From NCBI GenBank assembly GCA_028673005.1, contig CM054113.1, positions 172,592,837 through 172,656,836 of the forward strand: 64,000 nucleotides of DNA. The letters are read 5' to 3'. The position numbers were made by a program, and so were the translations under genes. Under the pieces are notes generated by a model that was not told the DNA's origin, searched no databases, and was given only the letters and a program-made list of their open reading frames with translations. Source of the DNA: Tanypteryx hageni (taxonomy: Eukaryota; Arthropoda; Insecta; Odonata; Petaluridae). This document shows positions 22,735-32,350 of the stretch, one piece after another; the stretch's first letter is position 1; the number at the start of each line of letters is the position of its first letter.

Positions 22735-25625
22735 TAAAAGAGAGTAGAGAGCAGAGATCTATATCGGGAGCGTCACAAAACAACCCTTTTCAGGAAATGT
22801 TTACAATGAGTATGGTATATATGATGGTGGTGAGGCTTAGTTTGTGTATATGCAGGTTTTAGAAGGTAGGGGAAAAATTTTGTAATGGTTTGGCGGCGAT
22901 CATCTTCATATAGGTTTTTAATGGATTTAGGACCTTTTCAGGTCCATTTAAAAAAAAAGTTGGGGTTATGCACACATAGGAGTAAGTTAAGGGATAAGAG
23001 GTATTTGGGGGTTAATAGTGGTACCAGGAATTTAAAGCTGAAGGATATCTTTCGTCATCCGGTATTTGTGGCGTTTGGCGGTGTGATAGGTCCATATGGT
23101 TTGGAGGAAAGAGTTATTGGTAAGTTTGAGCCGGCAGTTGAATTTGTGTGCTTGCAGTTTAGTAAAGTCTAAAAGTGGTGGGATATTGTGGGCAAGTTGT
23201 AGTTCTCTGATGGGTACTAGTTTGGATTGCTGGGCAATAAAGCGGAGGGTGGATGATTGAAAACTTTCTATTTTGGCTCTGTTTTTCTTTGCAGTGTTTA
23301 AATAAATTTCACTGCCGTAAGTAAGATGTGGGCGGATTAGAAGGAGGTAGAGGCGCATTTTATCGGTAAGGCTTATTTTGCTGTGAGGTCCTAGTAATGA
23401 GGAGAGGATTGATTTAGCTAATTTTGCTTTTTGAAGGGCGTGTTGGGAGTGGGCTGTAAACAGCAATTTTGAGTCAAGGATTATGCCGAGAAATTTGTGT
23501 TTCGGAACTGTTGGGATCTTTTGGCCTGCAATTTCTGGATTTGAGGTAAGGGAGTATCGCTTAAAGCGGGTGAAATGCATGTGGGCACTTTTCTCGGGGT
23601 TAATTTTTAGTCTCCATGTCTGAGTCCAGTTGTAGATTTGTCGTAAGTGGGTCGTTATTCTTTTTGTCGCCAGGTCAGGGAAAAGGGATTGGCTAATTAT
23701 CGCCGTGTCGTCTGCATAAACAAAAAGGTCGGTATTTACGTGTTTGGGGAGGTCGTTAATATACAGGTTGAAAAGAATTGGGCTCAATATTGCCCCTTGA
23801 GGTACTCCTGTAAGAGCTGGGCGGCAGGTGGAGAGAGAGCAGTTAATGCTGGTTTGAAAAGTGCGATTTGATAGAAAATTTTTGATTAGTTTTTGAAGGT
23901 TGATGGGAAAGTCAAGTCTGGATAGTTTGAGTAAGAGGCCTTGGTGCCAAACAGTGTCAAAGGCTCTGCTGATGTCTAAAAAGACCGCTTCTGTTGATTT
24001 TTTCCCGTAATTAAAGTCTCGAGCAATGGCATCCGTGAGCCTTAATATTTGATGAATTGTCGATGTGTATTGTCTGAAGCCCATTTGTTCAGGGATTAAA
24101 ATTTTGTTTTCATTAATTAAAAGTGTTAGGCGTTTTAAAATAATGCGTTCTAAAATTTTGGAGAGGGATGGTAAAAGGGAGATGGGGCGATAGCTGGAAG
24201 GTGAGGAGGGATCTTTGCTTGGTTTGAGGAAGAGTAAAATTTTACCGTTTTTCCATAAGGGAGAGAAGTAGCTAATTTGAAGGCAGTTGTTAAAAAGATC
24301 GGTTAGGATTTTAATAAAAGGCTTAGAGGAAGTCAGAGTTTTTAGCATGAGGTTGGTAATGTTATCTAGGCCTGGAGCTTTTTTAGTTTTTAAGTTATGC
24401 AGAAGTGATTTAATTTCGGGATAAGAGGTTTGAATGGGAGCAGGTTGAGGAGTCTGGTCTAAGGTGGAGCAGTTAATTTTGGCGTCTAATTCAGTGGGGG
24501 TGAGGGCTGAGGTAGGGGGAGTCATTATTTTCTGAAGGTAATTAGCAAAAAGTTGTGCTTTGTGGAATGGGTCGTGAATGACGGAGTCAACAGTTTTGAG
24601 GGGAGAAGTGGGTGGAAAAGGTTTGGTGAGGGATTTGGTTGTACGCCAAATGCTGCAATCGTCAGTGCGGAGAGAGTTGATTTTATTAAACCACTGTTGT
24701 TGCTGAAAGTCGCGGATTTTAAATTCGATTTGATTGGTCAGACGTGTCAGGTCTCTTTGGTCTGGTGGCTGTCGGTATTTTTGCCAGTGTCTTCTAATGC
24801 GGTTTTTTCTTTGGATTAGTTCCCGCAAGGAGGTATGGATGGGCGGAATGGGGGTGTGGGTTGGGGAAAAAGTTTGGGAGGCTGAGGTTTTGGAGGAGAG
24901 GAGGATATTTTGGATTTCAAGTATTCGGGTATCAATTGAGGTAGGAGAGGGAGTGGGTAAAGGTAGGAGAGAGGATATTTTTTCATTTGCTAAAGAGGCA
25001 AATTTGGTCCAGTCTGTTCGTTGGGGCATGGATGGGAGGAGTTGGGATGGGTCTACAGAAAGGTGAAAGAAAATTGGATAGTGGTCTGAGGAAAAGATTT
25101 TTAGCACTTTTGGGGTAAAAGTAATAGGAAAATTTTTGGTTATGACATAATCAAGTATGTCTGAGGAGGGGTTGTTTGAAGAAAAATGTGTCGGTTCGTC
25201 TGGGGTAATTATGGCTATTGGATCAGTGGATTAATAATTAAAGATAAGTCTTCTGTCCGTATTGGTGGCATTGCAGCCTCAGTGTCGATGTTTTGCGTTC
25301 CAGTCGCCTGTATATAGTCCGGGTCGGTTGTCCGCAAAAAGGTTCCGTAAGTCAGTAAGTTGAAGTTTTTGAGTCGAAGGTTTATAAATGGAGTTAATGG
25401 TCATTGGGCCAATTTTGATGTGAAGGACAATTCCTACCGCTTCTATTGATTTCATAATGGAAAATTCCTAACTGAATGTTTGATGTTTGACCTGATGGCG
25501 ATGGCCACGCCGCCTCCGGAAGAAGTGCGATCTAGCCGGTAAATTTTAAAATTGGGAATGTAAAGTTTATTGGTGACCGTTAAGTGGGTTTCTTGGATGA
25601 GGATTAGATCGAAGTGAGATATATA
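22735..25625 (-). mobile_element. Jockey-like non-LTR retrotransposon, 5'-truncated
   Basis: On the minus strand the element runs from an apurinic-type endonuclease (about 25620 to 25110; LILIQETHL and SGGGVAIAIRS are readable near its start) into a long reverse transcriptase frame. The first endonuclease block is missing, and the 5' end abuts ATATATATATG at about 25618. Frame shifts occur in the endonuclease, while the RT part is open. The 3' UTR probably ends near the microsatellite block at about 22735; no clean target duplication could be read. Confidence 0.85.
23032..25107 (-). CDS. Reverse transcriptase of Jockey-like LINE (691 codons open)
   Basis: The frame has no stop over 691 codons; the first residue shown by a start codon (25107) is internal, since the same frame continues upstream through SSDILDYVI into the endonuclease. 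It contains the endonuclease end SSDHYPIF, then the RT domain in order: KAPGLDNI (~243), SYRPISLLPSLSKILERI (~305), AVFLDISRAFDTV (~374), GVPQGAILSP (~434) and the catalytic VYADDTAII (~463). This order is the Jockey-group fingerprint. A thumb and short C-terminus follow. An uninterrupted frame of this length indicates a young copy, but endonuclease damage makes it non-autonomous. Confidence 0.9.
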   Translation of the reverse strand: MLKIFSSDHYPIFFHLSVDPSQLLPSMPQRTDWTKFASLANEKISSLLPLPTPSPTSIDTRILEIQNILLSSKTSASQTFSPTHTPIPPIHTSLRELIQRKNRIRRHWQKYRQPPDQRDLTRLTNQIEFKIRDFQQQQWFNKINSLRTDDCSIWRTTKSLTKPFPPTSPLKTVDSVIHDPFHKAQLFANYLQKIMTPPTSALTPTELDAKINCSTLDQTPQPAPIQTSYPEIKSLLHNLKTKKAPGLDNITNLMLKTLTSSKPFIKILTDLFNNCLQISYFSPLWKNGKILLFLKPSKDPSSPSSYRPISLLPSLSKILERIILKRLTLLINENKILIPEQMGFRQYTSTIHQILRLTDAIARDFNYGKKSTEAVFLDISRAFDTVWHQGLLLKLSRLDFPINLQKLIKNFLSNRTFQTSINCSLSTCRPALTGVPQGAILSPILFNLYINDLPKHVNTDLFVYADDTAIISQSLFPDLATKRITTHLRQIYNWTQTWRLKINPEKSAHMHFTRFKRYSLTSNPEIAGQKIPTVPKHKFLGIILDSKLLFTAHSQHALQKAKLAKSILSSLLGPHSKISLTDKMRLYLLLIRPHLTYGSEIYLNTAKKNRAKIESFQSSTLRFIAQQSKLVPIRELQLAHNIPPLLDFTKLQAHKFNCRLKLTNNSFLQTIWTYHTAKRHKYRMTKDILQL

Positions 25626-25698
25626 TATATGTTTTTGCTACAATAGACACTCAAAATAAAAATCATAAGAAAATTTTCCATTAACATTCATTTAAGGC

Positions 25699-25983
25699 GG
25701 TGCTTCCCAAACGTTTTGTAGGCTGGGAACAGTTTCAAAGATACACAATTTCGCCGCACCCCAGCCATGAAACAAGGTTTTTATATTTTCACATATGAGG
25801 ATTACAAACTTTGAACGCATCCATTTGTTGGTACTAAATCATTTATCAGAGGAAAAATTATTGCCCTAATTAACAATCAACACATCAAAATCGTTCATTT
25901 ATTTACTATACAAAGTGTTTCGCGACACCTTTAAAAGTCAACTGCAGCTCTGTAGTGCCGCGGCACCAAGTTTGGAAACCACT
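25699..25983. mobile_element. hAT-type MITE (family shared with 53979)
   Basis: The left end GGTGCTTCCCAAACGTTTTG and the right end CGGCACCAAGTTTGGAAACC are inverted. The interior, with GAAACAAGGTTTTTATATTT and GAGGAAAAATTATTGCCCTA, is shared with the element at 53979-54267. Flanking ATTTAAGG / ATCAAAGG fits a decayed 8-bp duplication. Confidence 0.8.
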
Positions 25984-26223
25984 ATCAAAGGGTTCTGCTC
26001 TCAATAATCACCACTGCTTATCGATTTTATGCTGGTGAATGTGGCATCTTTAAACGTAGTGTCATTACATATTGCTTTCTTCTGAATCGATTAAATCACT
26101 GCCTATATATATTTCTGATGAAGGAATAGAAATAAGTATATTTATATTGTCTCCTCCGGGAAAAGCGTTAAACCAATAAGAAAAAAATTCGAAAGGATTT
26201 TTAAGAAACTAAAAAAATAAAAT

Positions 26224-26295
26224 AGGTCCCACCGAGATTTGAACTCGGATCGCTGGATTCAGAGTCCAGAGTGCTAACCATTACACCATAGGACC
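26224..26295 (-). tRNA. tRNA-Gln (CTG)
   Basis: 72 nt. The acceptor GGTCCTA / TGGGACC pairs throughout (one G-T pair), the anticodon loop CTCTGAA reads CTG, and the T arm GAGTTCAAATCTC is intact. Likely functional. Confidence 0.9.
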
Positions 26296-26560
26296 TTGCA
26301 CAACCCACATCCTTTGTGTTTCAAGCACCATTATATTTTGTAAATTATTTGAATTTATAATGTTTTGACCAAAAACATTTTTAAAGCACTTCGAGCAGGT
26401 AAAACTCCGAGTCGAGTTTTTGGTCACAGATATTCTTTAATCGAGGTATACGTTTTATTTAAGGATAATATATGAAATTAAAAATATTCGAACTTAACAT
26501 GAATAGAAACGAATACTCCCATATAAGCAAAAAACAGTTTCGTACGTCATATGCAAAAAC

Positions 26561-26628
26561 GCCACTGAGATTTAAATTCGTATATCTGAATTCAGATTCC
26601 AGAATGCTAATCATTACACCATGGAACC
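26561..26628 (-). pseudogene. Decayed tRNA-Gln (CTG) copy
   Basis: GGTTCCATGGTGTAATGATT at the 5' side is well kept. The anticodon arm (GAATCTGAATTC) and the T arm (GAATTTAAATCTC) carry many changes, and the 3' acceptor is gone. Confidence 0.8.
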
Positions 26629-26847
26629 ATATATAAATCACAAACTTACTTTATTACCATGTTAGTTGGTTAACAGTATAGATTATTTACTGACAGTCCA
26701 AAAACCAAAAGTAATTTACTTTTGAATTCCCTATATTAGTCGTTATGAAAACGAGAGCGCTGATATTGAATTATACGTCAGAATTAGAATAGGCAAAATC
26801 ATAGGAGGGAAAGGGAAAATAATGCATTAAAAAATAAAATTAATGCC

Positions 26848-26919
26848 AGGTCCCACCGAGACTTGAACTCGGATCGCTGGATTCAAAGTCCAGAGTGCTA
26901 ACCATTACACCATGGGACC
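26848..26919 (-). tRNA. tRNA-Gln (TTG)
   Basis: All four arms are intact; the only notable change is in the T loop (GAGTTCAAGTCTC), which keeps the invariant TTC. The anticodon loop is CTTTGAA. Likely functional. Confidence 0.93.
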
Positions 26920-27775
26920 ATACATTATGACATGATCTTTATATATTGAAGATTTTCTTATTAATTCGATACAAGATATTCACCATTGTTCTTATGTGGA
27001 AAAACATCCTGCTGGCAATGCCATTCAAGATTAAAATAGGTCGAAAAATATCATCCTTATTCGCTTAGGGTTACATTGTTTAAATGTGTGGCATCTCTAA
27101 CCACCACTGCATAGCGATTTTATGCATGCCGTCTCATGTATGCTACTAGTTTTAAAATTAACATTGAGCATTGCTTACTTCGGAATCTACATGGCTCAGA
27201 GTAAATTTGTATGATTAATGGAGTCAAATATGAATAATATTGTATCAATTTGGTTTTGATCAGTCTGTCCCGGAACGATATAGGGCGTTAAACGGGTATA
27301 ATGAGAAAAGTGCTTATAACTCCAATGCTTTTCATTATTTTACGGTCAAACTCTCACTTTACTTGGCCTTACTCCTTTTAAATTTTAAGCTGCTTACCAT
27401 CTACATTGAAGTCATTGGCTCAAATCTAGCAGCGTTTATTTTCTCCATTTGAATAACATAGGAAGAGCTGCATATATTTCTTCGTTACCATTTTAAAATT
27501 ACTAATAATCATCGTACGAACTCGGGATATGACCTAAAGAAAGCATAAAAAAATGGGAATTTATTTTCCTACAGCCGATTTTTGAATGACCGTCAAACTG
27601 GTCCACAAATTTGTTTTAATGTCAAATTTTCATGATTTTTTAAGGAAAAATCGTTGTCCGCCATGGAAAACCTCATTATGTACTGGATTTTTCACGAAAT
27701 TACGTAATCCTAATAAGGCTGGAATTTAGTATGGATTCTTTTGCTTATCTAATCGATTATATAGCTGTAAAGAAA
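26920..27775. repeat. Flank of the duplicated tRNA-Gln unit
   Basis: 26935-27240 aligns by eye with the flanks at 39780-40060 and 47215-47360 + 48139-48300. Shared blocks include CATTCAAGATTAAAAT, ACCACCACTGC, GCATTGCTT and ACATGGCT. At 27058-27070 it holds the uninterrupted form of the site where a hAT element sits in the 47-kb copy. The remainder has no recognised feature. Confidence 0.65.
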
Positions 27776-28120
27776 GAGGGAGGGGATGTGGGGAGAGAGA
27801 TAGGGAGGGGATGTGGGGAGAGAGATAGGGAGGGGATGTGGGGAGAGAGAGAGGGAGAAAGGGAGATAGGAAGGAATGGAGCAAAAGAATTTGAAAAGGA
27901 CGGTAGGAAAGAGTTAAAGAGGGAGACAGAGAACAAGAGGGAAAGCGTTAGATTGCAAGAGGGAAGGAGAGAGAAGGGGGAAAGAGAAGAGTGATGGAGA
28001 GGGAGGGAAGGAGGGAGAGGAAGGGAGGGTTAGAGAGAGGAAGGAAGAGAGAGAGAGGAAAGGTGTGAGTAAGAAAGACAGAGATAGAGGATAGAAAGGA
28101 AGAGATGGAGTGTTAGAGAG
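27776..28120 (+). repeat. GA-rich minisatellite and low-complexity tract
   Basis: Three 25-bp units (GAGGGGATGTGGGGAGAGAG plus ATAGG, or AGAGG in the last) are followed by about 270 bp of GA-rich sequence. An open frame across it encodes only a Glu/Arg/Lys low-complexity run and is not a gene. Confidence 0.9.
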
Positions 28121-28325
28121 AGTTATGTAACATTATTTTTAGATAAGAGCTTGGAACAAAAGCCATTTTGAGATAAAACTGGTTCACTTAATGTATTATA
28201 ATTAAAATCTCGCAATTATTTTGACGGGCAATTCCACTATTATTGATAATAATTTTCATCACTTAAGGCCCAACCAGGACATTTTTCGAAAGGGAAGCAA
28301 ATATAAAAAAATTAAAATTACTCAC

Positions 28326-28397
28326 AGGACCCACCGAGATTTAAACTCGGATCGCTGGATTCAGAGTCCAGAGTGCTAACCATTACACCACGGGACC
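28326..28397 (-). pseudogene. tRNA-Gln (CTG)-like, two defects
   Basis: The anticodon arm is perfect (CTG), but the acceptor has a T-T mismatch at pair 3-70 and the T loop has lost its invariant C56 (GAGTTTAAATCTC). The B box is therefore weakened; probably inactive. Confidence 0.7.
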
Positions 28398-28399
28398 TC

Positions 28400-29105
28400 G
28401 CCTATTCGTTTATGCCCTCAATCGGAATTCCAAATGAAAACATGTCAGTTAGAAGAAATATTTTTTTTGTATGTTGTACAAAACTTGAGTTGAATCTATA
28501 CGTAATTAAATCGGAGCAGAAAAGATTCACGCATAAAAAATTCAGTGATAATGACTCAGATGATGAAATGTAAAGCAATAAGTCGTAGGTTTTAATTCAG
28601 GCGTTTTCACCGCATGTACGCGCTCCTTTTCGATACGTGAATGGATTCAAAAGGGCATAACATTAATGATAGCGATTTTTCTCTTCACTTAACACATGAA
28701 TTCGGAATAAATGATTGTTATGCAACAATAATGAATAAAACGTCGCAGGGAAGTTTCTTTTGAAAGAGCATGTTTTCAAAGAATTGTTCTTAACCCTAAG
28801 AATGAGAAGTCATGCGAATTATATGTATATTTAAATACTAGTTTTGTTCAATTCATCATGACTGTGATATATTAAAGGGTACGCGATTATTAAAAATATG
28901 CCTAGAGTTTTAAATCGAAAAAAACAACGGTTGAATGCCATTATTTAAAACCGGGGGTTCCCTGAGAAAGAACGCCGTAATTTGAAATGGCAAGTTTCCT
29001 GATTTATTTTGATCTATTGAGAAAAGGATCTGAAAGCGAAGGAAATTATGGTCGGTAGTTTCACAAGTACACAAAAAAGCTAGTGCTAGATCATCCAGCT
29101 TTCAT
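28400..29105. other. No recognised feature
   Basis: Ordinary AT-rich spacer. Confidence 0.4.
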
Positions 29106-29166
29106 AAGAGATTGGCGCAGTGGAAGCGTGGACCCATAACCCAGAGGCCCGTGGATCGAAACCACT
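29106..29166 (+). pseudogene. Decayed initiator tRNA-Met copy
   Basis: TTGGCGCAGTGGAAGCGTGG, then ACCCATAACCCAGAGG and GTGGATCGAAACCACT, match the intact initiator genes at 48799 and 51561. Three bases of the anticodon stem and both acceptor strands are lost. Confidence 0.8.
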
Positions 29167-29436
29167 AATTTATTTTACGCAAAATAGTAAATATATTTGT
29201 TGATGATTATTTCAAATAAATGAGAGACATTACTCATTTTCGGCATCATAAGAAGTAAATTTACGTTATTCAAACCCAATAAAACATTAACTAATGTTTT
29301 CAATTCATTCAACATATAATAATAATAAACCTTTCCGGTCCTATAAGAAAATCAGGACAACTGCGTCATTAACGTTATATCTATGAAAATATTAACAAGA
29401 TGGAAAAGTATACTCCATAAATGGAATACACAGAGA

Positions 29437-29880
29437 TTTCAAAGGCGTTCTTAATGGGAAATACGTATGAAACGGTATCGAAAGATTGAGCGATTCTAAA
29501 AATTTTAGCTCCGGAACTATAACTCGTAATTGTGTGATCTCGCGGACGTTTTTGTGGTAAATTTTTTAATCTGTACCTTACAGATCAGGTAAGAGCTAGG
29601 GAGAGAAATATATGGTATTTAATCGTTGCTTAACAGATGCCATTTAACGAGATGCGAATATAAGTTTATTAAATTAATTATGTAAAGTGGAAGTTCTAAT
29701 TGACGGATGCAGTTCAAAATCTCAATTGGGCGATAAATTTTAATAAGAATCACTCGTACATAATTTAATTAAAATCCGTCCAGCAGTTTAGGAGACGAAA
29801 AGTTGCGACAGACGGACGGACGAGACGTGCCCATAAGGTGTTCTGCTACTACCGCTTCGTTGGTAAAGAACGCCTAAAAA
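29437..29880 (+). repeat. Interspersed repeat family B, copy 1
   Basis: It shares long blocks with 49761-50560: AAAGGCGTTCTTAATGGGAA near the left, ATGCCATTTAACGAGATGCG, GTGGAAGTTCTAATTGACGG, and CTACTACCGCT.CG near the right. It ends GAACGCCTAAAAA, the inverse of the left-end TT..AGGCGTTC, so a non-autonomous DNA transposon is likely. Confidence 0.7.
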
Positions 29881-29937
29881 TTTTTGCAAGTGAGCATTTT
29901 TAGCCAGTATTCTTTTGCAGGACATTTCCTACATTTT

Positions 29938-30085
29938 TACTTTCTCCATACGTATAGGGAAAAGTATTGTTTTCATGAAAAAATCGACTTCGAGATTACA
30001 ACGAAAATACACGTTTTGAGGTCCCCTGAGCAGGTTTTGACTATTTTCTCGATAATTTCTGTGTGTGTGAGTGTATGTGATAGCC
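29938..30085 (+). repeat. Interspersed repeat family A, partial copy
   Basis: GGGAAAAGTATTGTTTTCAT, then ACACGTTTTGAGGTCCCCTG and a TGTGTG run, correspond to the first ~150 bp of the fuller copy that starts at 30194. Confidence 0.75.
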
Positions 30086-30193
30086 AAGAAAGTATTTAGA
30101 AACGGTGTACCTCGATATGGAATATACATTTATAGTCGTGTCTCAGCGTTCTTGAAGCAGTTGTAGCAATAAAAACAAAATAATTTCTTTATT

Positions 30194-30911
30194 ACTTTCT
30201 TCATATACGTAGTATAGGGAAAAGTATTGTATTCATGAAAAAATCCACTTCGAGATTTCAACGGAAATACACGTTTTGAGGTCCGCTGAACACGTTTTGT
30301 CCATTTTCTCCATGATGTCTGTGTGTGTATGAGTAGGTGTGTGTGTGAGAGGTTATGTGATAGCTTTTTGTGGGTGCTCTAACTCAAAAACTATTAATCA
30401 GGTCAACACGAAATTTTATATTTAACATTTTTATAAAAGTTAGAAGAACTGATTAGTTTTTGGTAAAAATCGGTTTACCGGAAGTGGGTGTTTACTCTTG
30501 TCACATATCCGTTCTTTTGAAATATTTGCTTTAATATTCGATAAATGTAAAAATATATCGGAATACAAGCTGTAGAAAATTTAATTTTCTACAACCTTTG
30601 TTTGAAACATTTTTCCATATAATGCATTGTTTAAGAGATATCTTATATTTTTAGCTGCCACCACCACGCCACCCACCGACTATTGTTAACAATTGACGCT
30701 TAGTTACGTCTTAGTTACACTCCTTTTTCTTTTCTTAATTTTTGGAGCTTTGTGGCTATATCCAATATTAGAAGGGTATGGTTTGAGTTTATATCTGTTC
30801 TTTGTCAAGTCAAAAATTTTCTCGCAGTTTCTTAAAATATTTATTATGTAACCTATTTGGAATTTTTAGAAATTTTACTGATATGGAGAAAGTCATGTGG
30901 TGGCCACATCA
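30194..30911 (+). repeat. Interspersed repeat family A, full copy
   Basis: About 720 bp. It aligns by eye along its whole length with the inverted copy at 56823-57526; shared blocks include GTGGGTGCTCTAACTCAAAA, AACAATTGACG, and GTTTCTTAAAATATTTATTA. It ends in the near-palindrome TCATGTGGTGGCCACATCA. No coding capacity; class unknown. Confidence 0.85.
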
Positions 30912-31033
30912 GATTTTTTTTATTCTGATAATCGCTTATACTAAAAATTTCTCTTCGATAATACTAGAGAATTCAAACCATAGTCATTGATATAAGAATA
31001 CTTATGTGATTGTCCGTCAAAAATAGCCGTAGG

Positions 31034-31110
31034 GCAGGGCCAGTTTTAGGCCTGGGCTACGTGGGAGTCCGCCCAGGGAGGCCCGGCTCTAGGGGCAGCG
31101 AAGAGGTTAC
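31034..31110. mobile_element. hAT-like end fragment
   Basis: CAGGGCCAGTTTTAGGCCTG followed by GGGAGTCCGCCCAGGGAGGC is a GC-rich terminus of a kind common among hAT elements. No partner end was found. Confidence 0.35.
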
Positions 31111-31324
31111 CCTAGGACGTTTCATTTAATCGAAACTGAATCTTCCTAAGAGGTTTTGAAAATTAGAGGACAGTCAAATCATTCCTCACCCACATATGTA
31201 AAACATACCGCGCGTTCTTGCGAGGGGGGCATGGATGAAATATTAAATTAACATCTATAGAATTCAAGATTTTGACCTTATCTAAGCGTTAATTCAAAAG
31301 AGCGACTCATACGAAAACGCAATA

Positions 31325-31584
31325 CAGTATCCCCTTGCACAACGCGGTGGTTACGTTCTTGGAAAAGGCAGCTTTGGGCAAAAACGCGCTGCACAGATTT
31401 GACACCTTATAGAAAAAAAATAATGTGTTCTCACAGGCTACGAGCTTTCTAAGGTGGCATGTATAGGTAGAATGTGGCGCGCACAATTCAGGACCGCGTA
31501 TGGTTAAATTTTATCAGTGTTGAGTACATACCTCGCATTTATTTCATCGCGTAGGGGAAACCCGCGCTGGACAAGGGTTTACTG
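31325..31584. mobile_element. Tigger-like MITE
   Basis: The left end CAGTATCCCCTTGCACAACG and the reverse complement of the right end, CAGTAAACCCTTGTCCAGCG, are inverted repeats of about 27 bp. TA flanks both sides (31323-31324, 31585-31586). 260 bp, non-coding. Confidence 0.85.
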
Positions 31585-31589
31585 TATTA

Positions 31590-32197
31590 ATTTCCAACAT
31601 TTAATGAACCTTACAAAATAAATACTTTATAATTGTCCGTTAGAAATGACGGGTAGGAATGAACGATGCCATAGTTAGTAATTAAAATATACTTAATCAT
31701 TGGAATAACTGAAAAAACGGCAACGAATTTCCTATGTAGATGGCTATATGTGAACATAAACGTCTATATTTGGCACCCTTTATGTTCTTCAGCATAACGG
31801 AACAGCTGAAATTTTCCTTATTTCCAAGTATTCACTTGCGACTTAAGTCTTGCAAAGCACAAACAAAAAATTACAGGCTATTCTGAACGAGCGTTTACGT
31901 ATCCATTACATGCGGGCTAAATACACCATCCGCAACAATTTAAGAAACACAAGCGATGATTTTCCGCCAGGTTAAAAATCACACGCGAGAGAAAAAACCG
32001 AGCATCATCGAGGGAAACATCGACTACGAAATGACCGCCTCCGTGTTTACCAACAAAAGAAGGTGACCGTTCTTCCGAAAAAAAAAATTGACGAAACATA
32101 AGGAACGGGAATCAGAGCATTGCTTTCATAGGCATCCGTTTGCTGAATCAAAGGTCAGGACGTTTCGGTTGGCTAGTTGACTGTAGTAGTGTTTTAC
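31590..32197. other. Downstream intron of SDR gene; terminal exon not found
   Basis: Starts (on the minus strand) with the donor CAG/GTAAAA at 32197. I searched leftwards for an acceptor followed by the usual short C-terminal end of this SDR family and did not find one; it may be decayed by eye-reading limits or lie further left. Confidence 0.4.
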
Positions 32198-32350
32198 CTG
32201 CACGTGAGGTTTGGCCACTAGTATGTTGACGACGGCCTCCGCCACGTCATCCGCGTCGATGGACGGGAGCGTGGAATACACGAAGTTGGACAAAGCCGCT
32301 CCTAACGCCACCTCGTAGATGTCCGACTTCACGATTCCCGGACTAATGCT
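32198..32350 (-). CDS. SDR gene exon 5
   Basis: 51 codons after the acceptor [34 protein letters not shown] to the donor at HVQ/GTAAAA. The frame could run on to a stop at 32126, but read-through residues do not look like the family, whereas PHVQ followed by a short terminal exon does. Confidence 0.85.

Noticed and set aside
27731..27994. Arg/Glu-rich 87-codon frame
   Set aside because: Translation of a GA-rich minisatellite, not a coding gene.
32126..32197. Read-through extension of SDR exon 5 to the stop at 32126
   Set aside because: The residues after HVQ do not resemble the family end and a donor lies exactly where family alignment breaks; kept only as an alternative.
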